Below, one piece after another: positions 36,076 to 45,502 of a stretch of 64,000 nt of DNA (positions are counted from its first letter, which is position 1; each line of letters opens with the position of its first letter). Made by a program: the position numbers and the translations under genes. The notes under the pieces are model-generated. The model was not told where the DNA came from. It did not search any database and was given only the letters and a program-made list of their open reading frames with translations. The stretch is from an uncultured Bacteroidales bacterium (GTDB lineage: Bacteria > Bacteroidota > Bacteroidia > Bacteroidales > P3), in contig ONQD01000007.1 in the NCBI GenBank assembly GCA_900319865.1, forward strand, positions 1 to 64,000, written 5' to 3'.

Positions 36076-37809
36076 ATGAAAAATAGTAAAGTAATTGTAG
36101 CTGCTTTGGCAGCATGCATGGTTCTTTTTGCTGGCTGCAAAAAAGAATCCAACGGGGTTGTCAATCTTGGCACTAAACTGGAACCTATAGGTGCCAATTC
36201 CAAAATATATCTTAACCCCAACGATGTGCCTCAGTTTTTCACTGATGGTGAGCAAATCAGAGTCAACAACGATGATAATCCTTACACCATCACTTCCAGT
36301 TATACGGTGACGGGTGTGCAAGCTGTTGAAGAGGGTGGTACTTACTATGCCATGTATCCAGCCAGTATCGTCACCGACGATGACGGTGTTCAGGCTTCCA
36401 CCGCCATCAAACTTCCCCACCTCCAGACTTGGCAAACCGAGACCGTTGGTGACGTAGTCAAGCAGAAAATCAACCTGCCTTGTGCCGCTGCGCTCGCTGG
36501 CAATGGCGATGGCGTGTTGCGTTTCCGCAACCTTTGCTCGCTTATTGAAGTGGAGTGGACCAACCCTACCGACAATGCCCAGACCATCCGCAGCATTGAA
36601 GTTACTGCCGTGGATAGAGGTTTGTGGGGCGAAGGCACTGCAACCATCGATGGTGCCAACTCCAGAATCGACATCCCCTACAATGGTAAAAACAGCCGCG
36701 TGGTGCTCGAAATGCCCAATGGCATCGAGGTCGCCGCACATACCACCAGTCCTAAAATGTATGTCATCGTTCCTCCTTACACCTCTGGCACTCCTTTCAC
36801 CGTCAAAATCCGCTTCAATACTGGCAGCGACAACGTTGAAGTGAACTATTCTTCAATCAATATCGAGCGTAACAGCATCTATTTTATTACTAACTCCGGC
36901 ACTCCCGAGGAAGACACCGAAATCTCCGGCTACTATTCCATCTCCGACCATTGCAAAGTAGTCTTCTCCAAAGGCAATCTGCAGCATATCGGTGCCCTTA
37001 ACACCTATGCTGACAACAGCACTTGGCATTTTGCCGACAACCAATATGACTATTTCGGCCGTGGTAATATAGGTAATGGATGGAATGCGCTTACCGACAA
37101 TGTAGACCTTTTCTGTTGGAGTGTTAGCAATGAAGATGCTGGTTATAATTCTTGGTTTACTCAAGGTACCAATTCCTATGGACTCCGTGCAGAAGAAGAG
37201 GCTGACGATTATTATTGGGAAGATCCTGAATTTTTGGACTGGGGAACCATGGAAATCGACGGTGACCCTGCCAACACATGGTTCACTATGACAAAGGCTG
37301 AGTGGGAATATTTGTTGAACTCTCGTCCTGGTGCTAGTGGCTTGCGTATCAATGTTAATATCACCAACATTCCCAATCATTCCACTGGTCAAACCACTAT
37401 CCATGGTTGCCTTCTCTTCCCTGATGACTGGACCATTGATCGACTGCCTTCCGGCATTACTTTGACTGAAAATGTTTTGAACAGCCTTACCTATGAAGAA
37501 TTCAGACGTATTGAGGCTGTCGGATGTGTGCTCCTGCCTGAAGCTGGCTATCGTGAAGTTGGAGGATTCAATAACAACTGGGTTGATGCAGTTACTTCCT
37601 ATAATTTGGGACAATATTGGACAGCCACTCCAGTTGCCGGTACAGAAGCTTATTATATGCAATATAATTATATTGCCAATAACTATGCGGCAAATAATAC
37701 CACCGCTGACGGTGCGGTTTTTTATGGTAATTCTGTCCGTTTGGTCAAACCCGCTCCTGGCTATACCTACGCCAACTGCAACAGAACGGGTCCTTCCAGC
37801 AGCAAATAA
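36076..37809 (+). CDS. Fimbrillin-like / FISUMP-domain surface lipoprotein
   Basis: 577 residues. Lipoprotein signal with lipobox LFAGC (Cys21). Residues ~25-280 form a fimbrillin-like beta-sandwich region (AMYPASIV, CAAALAGNGDGVLRFRNLCS, VIVPPYTSGTPFTVK). Residues ~290-570 are a FISUMP/C-type-lectin-like domain: DHCKVVFSKGNLQHIG, DNQYDYFGRGNIGNGW, GCLLFPDDW, GCVLLPEAGYRE, GQYWTATP, NSVRLVKPAPG. Bacteroidales genomes hold many such paralogues. Expected on the outer membrane; ligand unknown. Encoded between the inverted copies of repeat B; followed by a strong intrinsic terminator. Confidence 0.85.
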   Translation: MKNSKVIVAALAACMVLFAGCKKESNGVVNLGTKLEPIGANSKIYLNPNDVPQFFTDGEQIRVNNDDNPYTITSSYTVTGVQAVEEGGTYYAMYPASIVTDDDGVQASTAIKLPHLQTWQTETVGDVVKQKINLPCAAALAGNGDGVLRFRNLCSLIEVEWTNPTDNAQTIRSIEVTAVDRGLWGEGTATIDGANSRIDIPYNGKNSRVVLEMPNGIEVAAHTTSPKMYVIVPPYTSGTPFTVKIRFNTGSDNVEVNYSSINIERNSIYFITNSGTPEEDTEISGYYSISDHCKVVFSKGNLQHIGALNTYADNSTWHFADNQYDYFGRGNIGNGWNALTDNVDLFCWSVSNEDAGYNSWFTQGTNSYGLRAEEEADDYYWEDPEFLDWGTMEIDGDPANTWFTMTKAEWEYLLNSRPGASGLRINVNITNIPNHSTGQTTIHGCLLFPDDWTIDRLPSGITLTENVLNSLTYEEFRRIEAVGCVLLPEAGYREVGGFNNNWVDAVTSYNLGQYWTATPVAGTEAYYMQYNYIANNYAANNTTADGAVFYGNSVRLVKPAPGYTYANCNRTGPSSSK

Positions 37810-37856
37810 TCTGACGACTTTTTTTTGTTTGATTTTATCATAGAACTGCGTTTCTG

Positions 37857-37886
37857 CGGGCGGTCTTTTTGGCCGCCCGTTTTTTG
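37857..37886 (+). terminator. Intrinsic terminator after the FISUMP lipoprotein
   Basis: Stem cgggcgg (37857-37863) with ccgcccg (37873-37879), then ttttttg. Confidence 0.85.
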
Positions 37887-37972
37887 TTCATTCCCATCCT
37901 TTCCTTCACCTCATCCATTCTCGCCTCCCACACCTTGTCCATTTTCTACCCTCCGCCTTTTCCCTGTTTCTT

Positions 37973-38044
37973 TATTCTCGCTTCGCTTACTGTTCACCTC
38001 TTATTTACCTTATCATAAGTTCTTATTAACCTTTGGGTTTAAGA
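37973..38044 (+). repeat. Dispersed repeat C, copy 2
   Basis: This copy reads cgcttcgcttactgttcacc, then ttatttaccttatcataagt, then tcttattaacctttggg. It is the least similar of the three copies (7165-7234, 55632-55704) but has the same block order. Confidence 0.55.
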
Positions 38045-38207
38045 ATTGATATAGATAGGGTTAGTTTGGAGTGAAAGGTAATCAAAGCTACAACGAAAGC
38101 AGAAACAGTCCGTTAGGTAATGATACTGTAACCGGACTAAAAGAATGACTGATTTGGATCCTGTAACTATGTCGAGCTGACTGCTGCTGCGAGTCCCCTC
38201 TTTAGAT

Positions 38208-38483
38208 GGGTACGGCGAAGCCGGGGGGTATGTATCGTAAAACAAATACAGAAAGTCCTTATAAGCGGTAGTGATATTTGTGCTGGCTCCGCCAGCGGGA
38301 TACATACCCCGCCACTGTCGTGGCACCCCTTTCAAAAGGGGACGCTGCCGCCGTGACGTTTGAAACCACACTTTTAGTCTCCACGCTGCCGCTGTGATGC
38401 TTGTCTGGCCAATTGTATCCCTTACGCTGCCGCCGTGATGCTTGAAACCACATTTAGTGTGCCGGGTTTGGATTGAATGTAAG
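38208..38483 (+). repeat. Dispersed repeat B, copy 3
   Basis: Direct-orientation long copy: tacggcgaagccgg, gctggctccgccagcgggat, cgccactgtcgtggcacccc, tttcaaaagggg, then three tandem half-units of the type acgctgccgccgtgatgctt (about 38342, 38382 and 38423) spaced about 40 bases, ending gattgaatgtaag. Inverted relative to 35180-35422. Confidence 0.85.
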
Positions 38484-38485
38484 TT

Positions 38486-38656
38486 GGTTCTATTTATCTG
38501 CTAGTGTGTCGCGTCCCTATCGGGACGCATCATTTAGCTGCTGTTAATCACCGCACTGCACCATGAACGCCTTTGCTCCCGTACGGTCGCGACACCGTTC
38601 ATGGCTTGTACGGTGTTATTCATATCTCACCCCTTTGGGGTGATTGATGGAAGTCC
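38486..38656 (+). repeat. Dispersed repeat A, copy 2, with a 38-bp insertion
   Basis: Same ends and internal palindromes as 10899-11031, but between gcactgc and cttgtacggtg it has about 38 extra bases bounded by the 9-bp inverted repeat ccatgaacg / cgttcatgg. It begins 2-3 bases after repeat B copy 3 ends, so A and B form a composite here. Confidence 0.8.
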
Positions 38657-38730
38657 TCTGTTTTTTATTGCGGTGCTACAATAAAAAAGGGAATGCGGCG
38701 TTATGGGTATTATTATTAAATACTACTGCT

Positions 38731-39531
38731 ATGAAAAGAACAATCATCAGTTTTTTGGCCGTTGCCGCTGTGGTGGCAGGTCTGGTGTCGTGTAAAGGTA
38801 ATAGCGACACAAAGTATAAGGTTGTGGTTGAGGATGTGAACAGCCTTGAAAATGGACGCATTTCCTGGAAGGCTGGCGAGCCCATAGTGATGTGGGACGA
38901 CAGTATGGAGCCGGTGCAGATTGCCGTCAACGAACTGGGTGAAGACCGCAGTATGGCTCAGTTTACACTGAACGACTCGGTGGAGACTCAGGGTATATGC
39001 CGTTTTGTGCATCCTGCCAGCATGTATAAGGGCAACGGCGTGGTGGCCATTCCTACCAAGCAGAATGCCTGCATGAAAGTGACCGACCTGCCCAGCTATG
39101 CCGAAGTGGCCGGCGACGGCACGGATGTGGCCTTCAAAGCCATGACGGGTGCCATTTGCCTGCATCTGTGCACCCACCAGAAAGTGAGTACCATTAAGTT
39201 CTCTACCGAGGATTCGCTGAACTATATGGCCGGCAACTTCACGGTGGACAATTATCCCTTCCCGGTGCTTACCGCCACGAATGGAGCAGAGAAGAGTGTG
39301 GTGCTGACCCAACTGGACAAGATTGACTTCAGCAAGGGAAAGGATCTCTACCTTGTGTTGGCCCCCAACTGCTACAATAGCTTCAAGATTGAGCTGACGA
39401 CCCCCGAGGGCAAGGTGTGCACTAAGAGCCTGAAGGACGGCAAGTATATGACCGTAGACCGCAATGTGGTTTCCACTATCAACTTGGGCTTGACTTCGGA
39501 CAAAGATACCGAGGATTTAGTTTTTGAATAG
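38731..39531 (+). CDS. Fimbrillin-like lipoprotein
   Basis: 266 residues, lipobox GLVSC (Cys21) after MKRTIISFLAVAAVVA. Contains ENGRISWKAGEPIVMWDD, FVHPASMYKGNGVVAIP, FKAMTGAICLHLCTHQKVS and LYLVLAPNCYNSFKIELTT, the block order of fimbrillin-like outer-membrane lipoproteins in Bacteroidales (a two-sandwich fold related to Mfa/fimbriae anchors). ATG 38731 is chosen over 38644 because it gives a proper lipoprotein signal. Located directly downstream of the A/B composite repeat. Ligand or role unknown. Confidence 0.75.
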   Translation: MKRTIISFLAVAAVVAGLVSCKGNSDTKYKVVVEDVNSLENGRISWKAGEPIVMWDDSMEPVQIAVNELGEDRSMAQFTLNDSVETQGICRFVHPASMYKGNGVVAIPTKQNACMKVTDLPSYAEVAGDGTDVAFKAMTGAICLHLCTHQKVSTIKFSTEDSLNYMAGNFTVDNYPFPVLTATNGAEKSVVLTQLDKIDFSKGKDLYLVLAPNCYNSFKIELTTPEGKVCTKSLKDGKYMTVDRNVVSTINLGLTSDKDTEDLVFE

Positions 39532-39537
39532 ATTTTT

Positions 39538-39568
39538 TTTGGTAATTAAAAAAAAAGTCGTATCTTTG
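39538..39568 (+). promoter_or_regulatory. Consensus promoter upstream of tRNA-Gln
   Basis: TTTG at 39538-39541, 19 bases, TATCTTTG at 39561-39568: a perfect match to the Bacteroidota consensus. It starts right after the lipoprotein stop and about 100 bases upstream of the tRNA, the only downstream product before the terminator at 39749. Confidence 0.75.
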
Positions 39569-39669
39569 CAACCTCAAAGCAAGGGTCACAAGAGCGTGAA
39601 TAATGATGTATAACATTGTTTTTTACTCGATTGCATGATTTTGCTACTTTATTAATAATGTCTGTGGAT

Positions 39670-39740
39670 TGTCCAATGGTGTAATGGCAGCACTCCAGAT
39701 TTTGGTTCTGTCAGTCCAGGTTCGAGTCCTGGTTGGACAA
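39670..39740 (+). tRNA. tRNA-Gln (anticodon TTG)
   Basis: Acceptor stem tgtccaa (39670-39676) pairs fully with ttggaca (39733-39739), discriminator A; D stem gtgt/gcac; anticodon loop ttttggt with TTG in the 34-36 position; T arm ccagg-ttcgagt-cctgg. The anticodon stem has one C-T mismatch at its base. CCA is not encoded. A terminator follows at once. Confidence 0.92.
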
Positions 39741-39748
39741 CAAAAGGA

Positions 39749-39782
39749 ATCCCGCACTGTAGAAGTGTGGGATTTTTCTTTC
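39749..39782 (+). terminator. Intrinsic terminator after tRNA-Gln
   Basis: A 10-bp stem, atcccgcact (39749-39758) with agtgtgggat (39764-39773), one G-T pair, then tttttcttt. Confidence 0.88.
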
Positions 39783-39994
39783 TGCCGGAGGCGGAGGGTG
39801 GCACAGGAGCGGCTGAGGTGAGCTGTGACTGCTTGGTTTGGACCATGAACGAGTGTGCCGGGGAGGGGCGCCACAGGCGGGCAGAAAGAATAAGGAGAAA
39901 GGAATGATGAGGATTGACATTTTTTTTGTATATTTGTAAACTGCATTGAAAGGTAGTAAGTAACGTAAATTATTTATAAATAATATATTGTAAC
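39783..39994. other. Gap upstream of lysS with a -7 box at 39929-39936
   Basis: TATATTTG at 39929-39936 is the probable lysS -7 element, about 58 bases upstream of the ATG. No well-placed -33 element. The rest is a G-rich stretch with no gene. Confidence 0.5.
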
Positions 39995-41713
39995 ATGGCC
40001 GAGTTGACCGAACAAGAACAAATCCGTAGAAATTCGCTAAACGAATTGAAGAAACTGGGTATTAATCCTTATCCCGCAGCGTTGTATGAAGTGAATGCCA
40101 AGTCGAGCGAGATACTGGAGCAGTATCCGAAGGATAACACATTGTTTCAGAATATCAGTATAGCAGGTCGCATCATGAGCCGCCGCATTATGGGTGCCGC
40201 GTCGTTTGTGGAGCTGCAGGATGCGTATGGACGCATTCAGCTGTATTTGAAACGCGACGAGATTTGCCCGGGCGAGGACAAGACGATGTATAACACGGTG
40301 TTCAAGCGTTTGCTGGACATAGGCGACATTATTGGAGTGACGGGATATGTGTTTGTGACCCAGATGGGCGAGACCTCCATACATGTGAAGAGCCTGACGG
40401 TGTTGAGCAAGAGTTTGCGCCCGTTGCCCATAGTGAAGGAGAAGGACGGTGTGGTATACGACGCATTCAGCGATCCCGAGCAGCGTTACCGCATGCGTTA
40501 TGTGGACTTGATAGTGAACCCCCATGTGCGCGAGACTTTTGTGAAACGGGCCAAGATAGTGAACACCATGCGCGAATATTTCAACGAGCAGGGCTATCTG
40601 GAGGTGGACACCCCGGTGTTGCAGAGCATTCCCGGCGGAGCAGCCGCAAGGCCTTTTATCACGCATCACAATGCATTGGATATAGACCTCTATCTGCGTA
40701 TTGCCAACGAGCTGTACCTGAAACGGCTGATAGTGGGCGGATATGCGGGCGTGTATGAGTTTAGCCGCAATTTCCGCAACGAGGGCATGGACCGCACCCA
40801 CAACCCCGAGTTTACCTGCATGGAGATATATGTGGCCTATAAGGACTACAACTGGATGATGACGTTTGTGGAGACGATGCTGGAGCGTATAGCCATGACG
40901 CTGCACGGCACCACCAAGGTGGCCGTGTGGGGCAACGAGATAGACTTCAAGCCGCCGTTCCGCAGAGCTCCGATGTGCGAACTGATTAAGGAGCAGACGG
41001 GCTACGATGTGGAGGGGATGGACGAGCAGCAGCTGCGCGACACCTGCAAGGCTCTGGGTATTGAGACCGACGAGACGATGGGCAAGGGCAAGCTGATAGA
41101 CGCTATATTCGGCGAGAAGTGCGAGCATACCCTGATACAGCCTACCTTTGTGACCGATTATCCCATTGAGATGTCGCCGCTGTGCAAACGCCACCGCAAC
41201 AACCCCAATCTGACCGAGCGTTTCGAGCTGTTTGTGAACGGCAAGGAGCTGGCCAACGCCTATAGCGAATTGAACGACCCGATAGACCAGCTGGGCCGTT
41301 TCCAGGAGCAACTGCGTTTGAGCGAGAAGGGCGACGACGAGGCCATGTTTATCGACATGGACTTTGTGCGTGCCTTGGAGTTCGGCATGCCTCCCACTTC
41401 GGGCATGGGCATAGGTATAGACCGGCTGGTGATGATGATGACCGGCGAACAGAGCATTCAGGATGTGCTGCTGTTCCCGCAGATGAAGCCCGAGAAGAAA
41501 GCCGAAGTGACCTCGGACGAGGAGTTTGTGAAGCATGGCGTGGCAGCCGAGTGGGTGCCCATGCTGCGCAAGGCCGGTATCAACACGCTGGCACAACTCA
41601 AAGAGGCTAACCCCAACAAGCTGTATAACGACCTGAACGGCCTGAGGAAAAAGAACAAGCTGGACATTGCCCCAGTGCAGAAAGAGGCCGTGGAAAGCTG
41701 GATAGGCAAGTAA
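39995..41713 (+). CDS. lysS: Lysyl-tRNA synthetase, class II
   Basis: 572 residues. Charges tRNA-Lys. N-terminal OB-fold anticodon-binding domain (~50-150: [20 protein letters not shown]), class II motif 1 ([20 protein letters not shown] region), motif 2 [20 protein letters not shown], motif 3 [15 protein letters not shown]. The last ~65 residues form a C-terminal helix-hairpin-helix-like extension ([20 protein letters not shown]) beyond the ~500-residue E. coli enzyme, as in other Bacteroidota LysS. Followed after 26 bases by the MBL hydrolase gene. Confidence 0.97.
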   Translation: MAELTEQEQIRRNSLNELKKLGINPYPAALYEVNAKSSEILEQYPKDNTLFQNISIAGRIMSRRIMGAASFVELQDAYGRIQLYLKRDEICPGEDKTMYNTVFKRLLDIGDIIGVTGYVFVTQMGETSIHVKSLTVLSKSLRPLPIVKEKDGVVYDAFSDPEQRYRMRYVDLIVNPHVRETFVKRAKIVNTMREYFNEQGYLEVDTPVLQSIPGGAAARPFITHHNALDIDLYLRIANELYLKRLIVGGYAGVYEFSRNFRNEGMDRTHNPEFTCMEIYVAYKDYNWMMTFVETMLERIAMTLHGTTKVAVWGNEIDFKPPFRRAPMCELIKEQTGYDVEGMDEQQLRDTCKALGIETDETMGKGKLIDAIFGEKCEHTLIQPTFVTDYPIEMSPLCKRHRNNPNLTERFELFVNGKELANAYSELNDPIDQLGRFQEQLRLSEKGDDEAMFIDMDFVRALEFGMPPTSGMGIGIDRLVMMMTGEQSIQDVLLFPQMKPEKKAEVTSDEEFVKHGVAAEWVPMLRKAGINTLAQLKEANPNKLYNDLNGLRKKNKLDIAPVQKEAVESWIGK

Positions 41714-41739
41714 TAAAGACTATAGGGGAGGAGTCCGTT

Positions 41740-42381
41740 ATGAAGGTGAAACAGTTTACGCTGAACCATTTCGGGACCAACTGCTTTGTGGTGTGGGACG
41801 AGGGCACGAAAGAGTGTGCCATAGTGGATCCGGCTGCCGAGACAAACTATGAGGAGGCAGAGGTGACACAGTTCATTGCCGAGCAGGGATTGACTCCGAA
41901 GATGATATTGCTTACCCATGCCCATATAGACCATATAGCCGGATTGCGGGAGATGTGCAATCTGTACAAGTTGCCGGTGAGTATGCATCGCGACGGGTTC
42001 CCGCTGTTGCGGCAGGCCGAAGCCTATGGCGCGGTGATGGGATTCGATGTGACGAGCATGGATGACTTGCCCGTGAGCGAACTGCACGACAACGACGTGC
42101 TGGAGCTGGGGGCGGGTAGGCTGGAATGCCGCGCTGTGCCGGGACATTGCCCGGGCAGTATGGCCTTTGTGTTGCATGAGGAGAAGATGGTGATAACGGG
42201 CGATGCCCTGTTTCGGGGCAGCATAGGACGCACCGATTTGCCGGGAGGCGACTATGGCGTGTTGATGGACAAACTGAAGACCCGCATTATGACACTGCCC
42301 GACGAATATGAGGTGCTGCCCGGACACGGGGAACTCAGCACGATAGGGGAAGAGCACCTGTATAACGGTTTCCTGATATGA
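41740..42381 (+). CDS. MBL-fold metallohydrolase (glyoxalase II-like)
   Basis: 213 residues. Metallo-beta-lactamase fold with the dinuclear metal motif THAHIDH (His60, His62, Asp64, His65), further ligand regions GHCPGSMAF and [18 protein letters not shown], and C-terminal [13 protein letters not shown]. Closest in pattern to small glyoxalase-II-like hydrolases (YcbL type). Substrate not predicted. Its stop overlaps the ung start by 4 bases. Confidence 0.9.
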   Translation: MKVKQFTLNHFGTNCFVVWDEGTKECAIVDPAAETNYEEAEVTQFIAEQGLTPKMILLTHAHIDHIAGLREMCNLYKLPVSMHRDGFPLLRQAEAYGAVMGFDVTSMDDLPVSELHDNDVLELGAGRLECRAVPGHCPGSMAFVLHEEKMVITGDALFRGSIGRTDLPGGDYGVLMDKLKTRIMTLPDEYEVLPGHGELSTIGEEHLYNGFLI

Positions 42382-43058
42382 TAAATCCCAAGATAGAACC
42401 CTCGTGGCTTGAGGTGTTGCGGCCGCAGTTTGAGGCTCCTTACTTTGCCCAGCTGAAAGAGTTTCTGGTGGCTGAACGGCAACAGTATGTGTGTTACCCG
42501 AAAGGGGGCGACATCTTTGCCGCTTTCGACCGCACGCCGTTCGACAAGGTGAAGGTGGTGATATTGGGACAAGACCCATACCACGAGCCCGGCCAGGCAC
42601 ATGGACTCTGTTTCTCGGTGCCGGCAGGGGTGGCGGTTCCGCCTTCGCTGGTGAATATCATCAAAGAGATAAACAGCGACTTGGGGACGCAGATACCGTT
42701 GACCAGTGGCAATTTGTCGGGTTGGGCGGATCAAGGGGTATTGCTTTTGAACGCCACGCTGACGGTGAGGGCGCATCAGGCTGGTTCGCACCAACGCCAT
42801 GGGTGGGAACTCTTTACCGATGCCGCCATACAGGCTTTGGCGCAGAAACGTAGCGGGATAGTGTTTCTTTTGTGGGGCAGTTTTGCCATAAGCAAGGCAC
42901 AGTATATTGACCGAACGCGGCATTATGTGCTCACGGCCCCCCATCCCTCACCTTTATCGGCCTATAGGGGATTCTTCGGTTGCCGTCATTTCTCGCAGTG
43001 CAACGCGTTGCTGCAGCAGCAAGGATTGGCTCCGATAGACTGGACCCGGATAAGCTGA
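42378..43058 (+). CDS. ung: Uracil-DNA glycosylase
   Basis: 226 residues, family 1 UDG that removes uracil from DNA. Catalytic motif [18 protein letters not shown] with Asp66, [28 protein letters not shown], and the DNA-intercalation loop [17 protein letters not shown]. Normal length. Overlaps the hydrolase gene upstream; a terminator lies downstream, shared with the convergent receptor gene. Confidence 0.96.
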   Translation: MINPKIEPSWLEVLRPQFEAPYFAQLKEFLVAERQQYVCYPKGGDIFAAFDRTPFDKVKVVILGQDPYHEPGQAHGLCFSVPAGVAVPPSLVNIIKEINSDLGTQIPLTSGNLSGWADQGVLLLNATLTVRAHQAGSHQRHGWELFTDAAIQALAQKRSGIVFLLWGSFAISKAQYIDRTRHYVLTAPHPSPLSAYRGFFGCRHFSQCNALLQQQGLAPIDWTRIS

Positions 43059-43091
43059 GCCGACTGGCAGATTGTATTGCTGAACAGATAG

Positions 43092-43126
43092 AAGAAGTCC
43101 CTCCGATGTTGGGGGGACTTCTTTAT
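43092..43126. terminator. Terminator between convergent ung and receptor genes
   Basis: A 13-bp stem, aagaagtccctcc with ggggggacttctt (one G-T pair), loop gatgtt. Short T-rich flanks on both strands suggest it may act in both directions. Confidence 0.65.
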
Positions 43127-43182
43127 TCTGGGGAGGAGGGCTCCGGTTGGGAAGAGCCCGGGTATTGTTGATGCAGTATTAA

Positions 43183-45480
43183 TTAGAATCGGAAGGTGAG
43201 GCCGGCCGACCACATGAAGGGGAGCTGGTCGATACGGGTGAAGGTGAGACGGTCGAAATAGAAGATGTTGTTGCGGTTGTAAACATTGGTCACACTGGCG
43301 TTGACTTCAAGGATGGAGCGTTTGCCGATAGAGAATTTACGTTTGACACTGAGGTCGAGACGGTGGTAGTTGGGAAGGCGTCCGGCATAGTAGTCGCCGT
43401 AAACGACACCGTAGATGCCGTTGGTGCGGGTGAAGTCGGTGTTGATGCCATCTGCGAACGAGACATTTTCGTAGACGCCTTGGGTTTGAGTGAAGGGGAA
43501 GCCGCTGCCATAGCTCCAACGACCGCTGATTTCCCATTCATGGAGTTCGCCGAGGCGGATGGTGGTGAGCAGGTTGATGGTGTGGCGACGGTCGTAGTGG
43601 GGGTGATAGGTGAAAACGCCGTTGTTGCGGTGTACCCAGCCCAGAGAATATGTGGCCCAGAGGTAGAGCCAGTCGATGTCGTAGCAGAAGCTCAAGTCCA
43701 TGCCATAAGAGAAACCTGACTCCACAACATAGTTGGAGAGGTAGAATTCGGGCTTTTCGTAGGCGCCGCCGGGTTTGTAGGCTGCATCGTTCTCGTCGAA
43801 CATCTTGTTGGAGTTGAGATTGAGCAGTTGGTTGAAGTTTTTGAAATAAAACTCCATGTTGGTGGTGAGGTGATTGGTGAAGTCGTATTCGGCACCCAGA
43901 ACGACGTGCTGGGAGCGTTGGATGCAGGTGTTGGCGGTGTTGCTGCGGAACGAGTCGGGGAATACGTTGGCGTTGGCGTTAATGAAGCCGCTGAAGAGGT
44001 TGACGATGTCGTTGTCGGAGCGAGTGTCGATATAGTTCTGGCTATAGAGGCCGGCGGCCATTTTGAGGCGGAAAAGGTCGCTGATGTTATATTTGGCCGA
44101 GATGCGGGGCTCGGGGCTGGCGACACCGATGTCGTAGAAGATGAGGCGGAATCCCGGGTCGATGAGCCATTTGCCGGTGGCAATCTTGTAGGTGATGTAT
44201 GCTGCAATCGATGTGGTTGAGACGGGAGAGAAATAGATGAGACGGTTGTATGAGTTGTGGTAGGAGAGATAGGTGGATGCCAGCTGCATGTCGAGACCGT
44301 ATTTGAGCCTGTTGGAGCCCACGAAATTGGTGACATCGAGACCCATGTTGAAATTGTTGATGCTGCTGGAGTCTTCGAATTGGTTGGTCATCTTGATTTT
44401 GTAGTCGGAATAGGCCAAATGGCCTTCCAGTATGGAGCTGGAGCCGGTGACAATCATGAAATTGGTGCCGAGGCCGTAGTTTTGCCAATGGAAATTGGCG
44501 AGAGACTGATAGCCTATCACCTGGTCGTCGAAACGGAAACCGAACAGGTTGACTTTGCTGCCAGAGCCAGAGTTGACCGACACTTTGCCGTAGAGGTCGA
44601 GGAAGTCGAAGGGGAGACTCTGGTTATAGAGGAATTTGGATGAGCGTGAGAGGAAGGAGTTTTTGGCGGAGAGGAGGTAGGAAATGGTGAAAGGGCTTTC
44701 GGAAGTCTCTTTCTTGATGGGACCCTCAAGCAGGATGTTGGCGCCAAAGGTGTTGAGACTGAGTTTTCCGCCGTGGCGTTTTTTGTTGCCGTCGCGTGTG
44801 TTGATGTCCATGACGGAGGAGATTCGACCGCCGTATTGAGCGCCATAACCGGCAGAATAGACGTCGGCGTTGAGGATGATGTCGGTTTCGAATATGGAGT
44901 AAAGACCGATGGAGTGGAAGGGGTTGTATACCGTCATTCCGTCAAGTAGGCAGAGGTTTTGAACCATAGAGCCGCCGCGGATGTAGAGTTGTCCGCCTTG
45001 GTCGCCGGTGGAGCTGATGCCGGGGAGGATTTGTAGGTATTGTGCAAGGTCGGCGGTGCCGCCAATGGAGGGCATTTGCTGTATCTGGGTAGAAGTGATT
45101 TTCTCTACCGACACTTGGGTCTGTATTTTGCGCTCTTCAATGCGGTTGTCGGTCACTTTGACTTCGTCGAGCATCTTTTTGTCGGGTTTGAGCTTGATGT
45201 TGCGGACGATGGTTTGCTTCTTTTCGATGGTAATCTCTTCGGTGTACTCCTGATAGCCCACAAAGCGTACCCGGAGGGTGTAGGTGCCCTCGGGCATTTT
45301 GTTGATGAGGTAGAAGCCGTTGATGTCGGTGGCAACGCCATAGCGGGTTTTGTCAAGAACCACGTTGGCAAAGGGGATGGCCTCACCTGTTTCGTCGTCG
45401 GTGAGCACACCTTTGACGGTTTGGGCTGAAAGGGGAAGGGCAAAGATCGCCAAAAGAAGTATGAATGAGAAACGTTTCAT
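43183..45480 (-). CDS. TonB-dependent outer-membrane receptor with CarboxypepD-reg-like domain
   Basis: 765 residues. Signal peptide MKRFSFILLLAIFALPLSA, then a carboxypeptidase-regulatory-like domain (~20-100: VKGVLTDDETGEAIPFANV), a plug domain (~110-240: QLYIRGGSMVQNLCLLDG, GAQYGGRISSVMDI) and a 22-strand-type barrel ending in an aromatic residue (AGLTFRF). It takes up a ligand with energy from TonB. There is no susD-like gene or sugar enzyme nearby, so it is not a SusC-type PUL transporter; substrate unknown. Lies 22 bases downstream of holA, in the same direction. Confidence 0.92.
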   Translation of the reverse strand: MKRFSFILLLAIFALPLSAQTVKGVLTDDETGEAIPFANVVLDKTRYGVATDINGFYLINKMPEGTYTLRVRFVGYQEYTEEITIEKKQTIVRNIKLKPDKKMLDEVKVTDNRIEERKIQTQVSVEKITSTQIQQMPSIGGTADLAQYLQILPGISSTGDQGGQLYIRGGSMVQNLCLLDGMTVYNPFHSIGLYSIFETDIILNADVYSAGYGAQYGGRISSVMDINTRDGNKKRHGGKLSLNTFGANILLEGPIKKETSESPFTISYLLSAKNSFLSRSSKFLYNQSLPFDFLDLYGKVSVNSGSGSKVNLFGFRFDDQVIGYQSLANFHWQNYGLGTNFMIVTGSSSILEGHLAYSDYKIKMTNQFEDSSSINNFNMGLDVTNFVGSNRLKYGLDMQLASTYLSYHNSYNRLIYFSPVSTTSIAAYITYKIATGKWLIDPGFRLIFYDIGVASPEPRISAKYNISDLFRLKMAAGLYSQNYIDTRSDNDIVNLFSGFINANANVFPDSFRSNTANTCIQRSQHVVLGAEYDFTNHLTTNMEFYFKNFNQLLNLNSNKMFDENDAAYKPGGAYEKPEFYLSNYVVESGFSYGMDLSFCYDIDWLYLWATYSLGWVHRNNGVFTYHPHYDRRHTINLLTTIRLGELHEWEISGRWSYGSGFPFTQTQGVYENVSFADGINTDFTRTNGIYGVVYGDYYAGRLPNYHRLDLSVKRKFSIGKRSILEVNASVTNVYNRNNIFYFDRLTFTRIDQLPFMWSAGLTFRF

Positions 45481-45502
45481 GTATATGGGTGTATATGAAT
45501 CA

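Larger units (their letters stand above)
37887..38485. other. ~600-bp gene-free gap: C-rich stretch, repeat C copy 2, repeat B copy 3
   Basis: After the terminator, 37887-37975 is C/T-rich and G-poor, then repeat C copy 2, then unremarkable DNA to repeat B copy 3, which abuts repeat A copy 2. No gene. Confidence 0.6.

Noticed and set aside
35073..38730. Transposon or integrative element around the repeat-flanked island
   Set aside because: No transposase, integrase, target-site duplication or resistance/transfer gene could be seen; only the inverted repeats support mobility.
40037..41596. 519-residue minus-strand frame opposite lysS
   Set aside because: Shadow of lysS; His-rich low-complexity translation without domains.
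43183..45480. SusC-type receptor of a polysaccharide utilisation locus
   Set aside because: No SusD-like or carbohydrate-enzyme gene is beside it, and its length and plug pattern are those of an ordinary CarboxypepD-reg TonB-dependent receptor.
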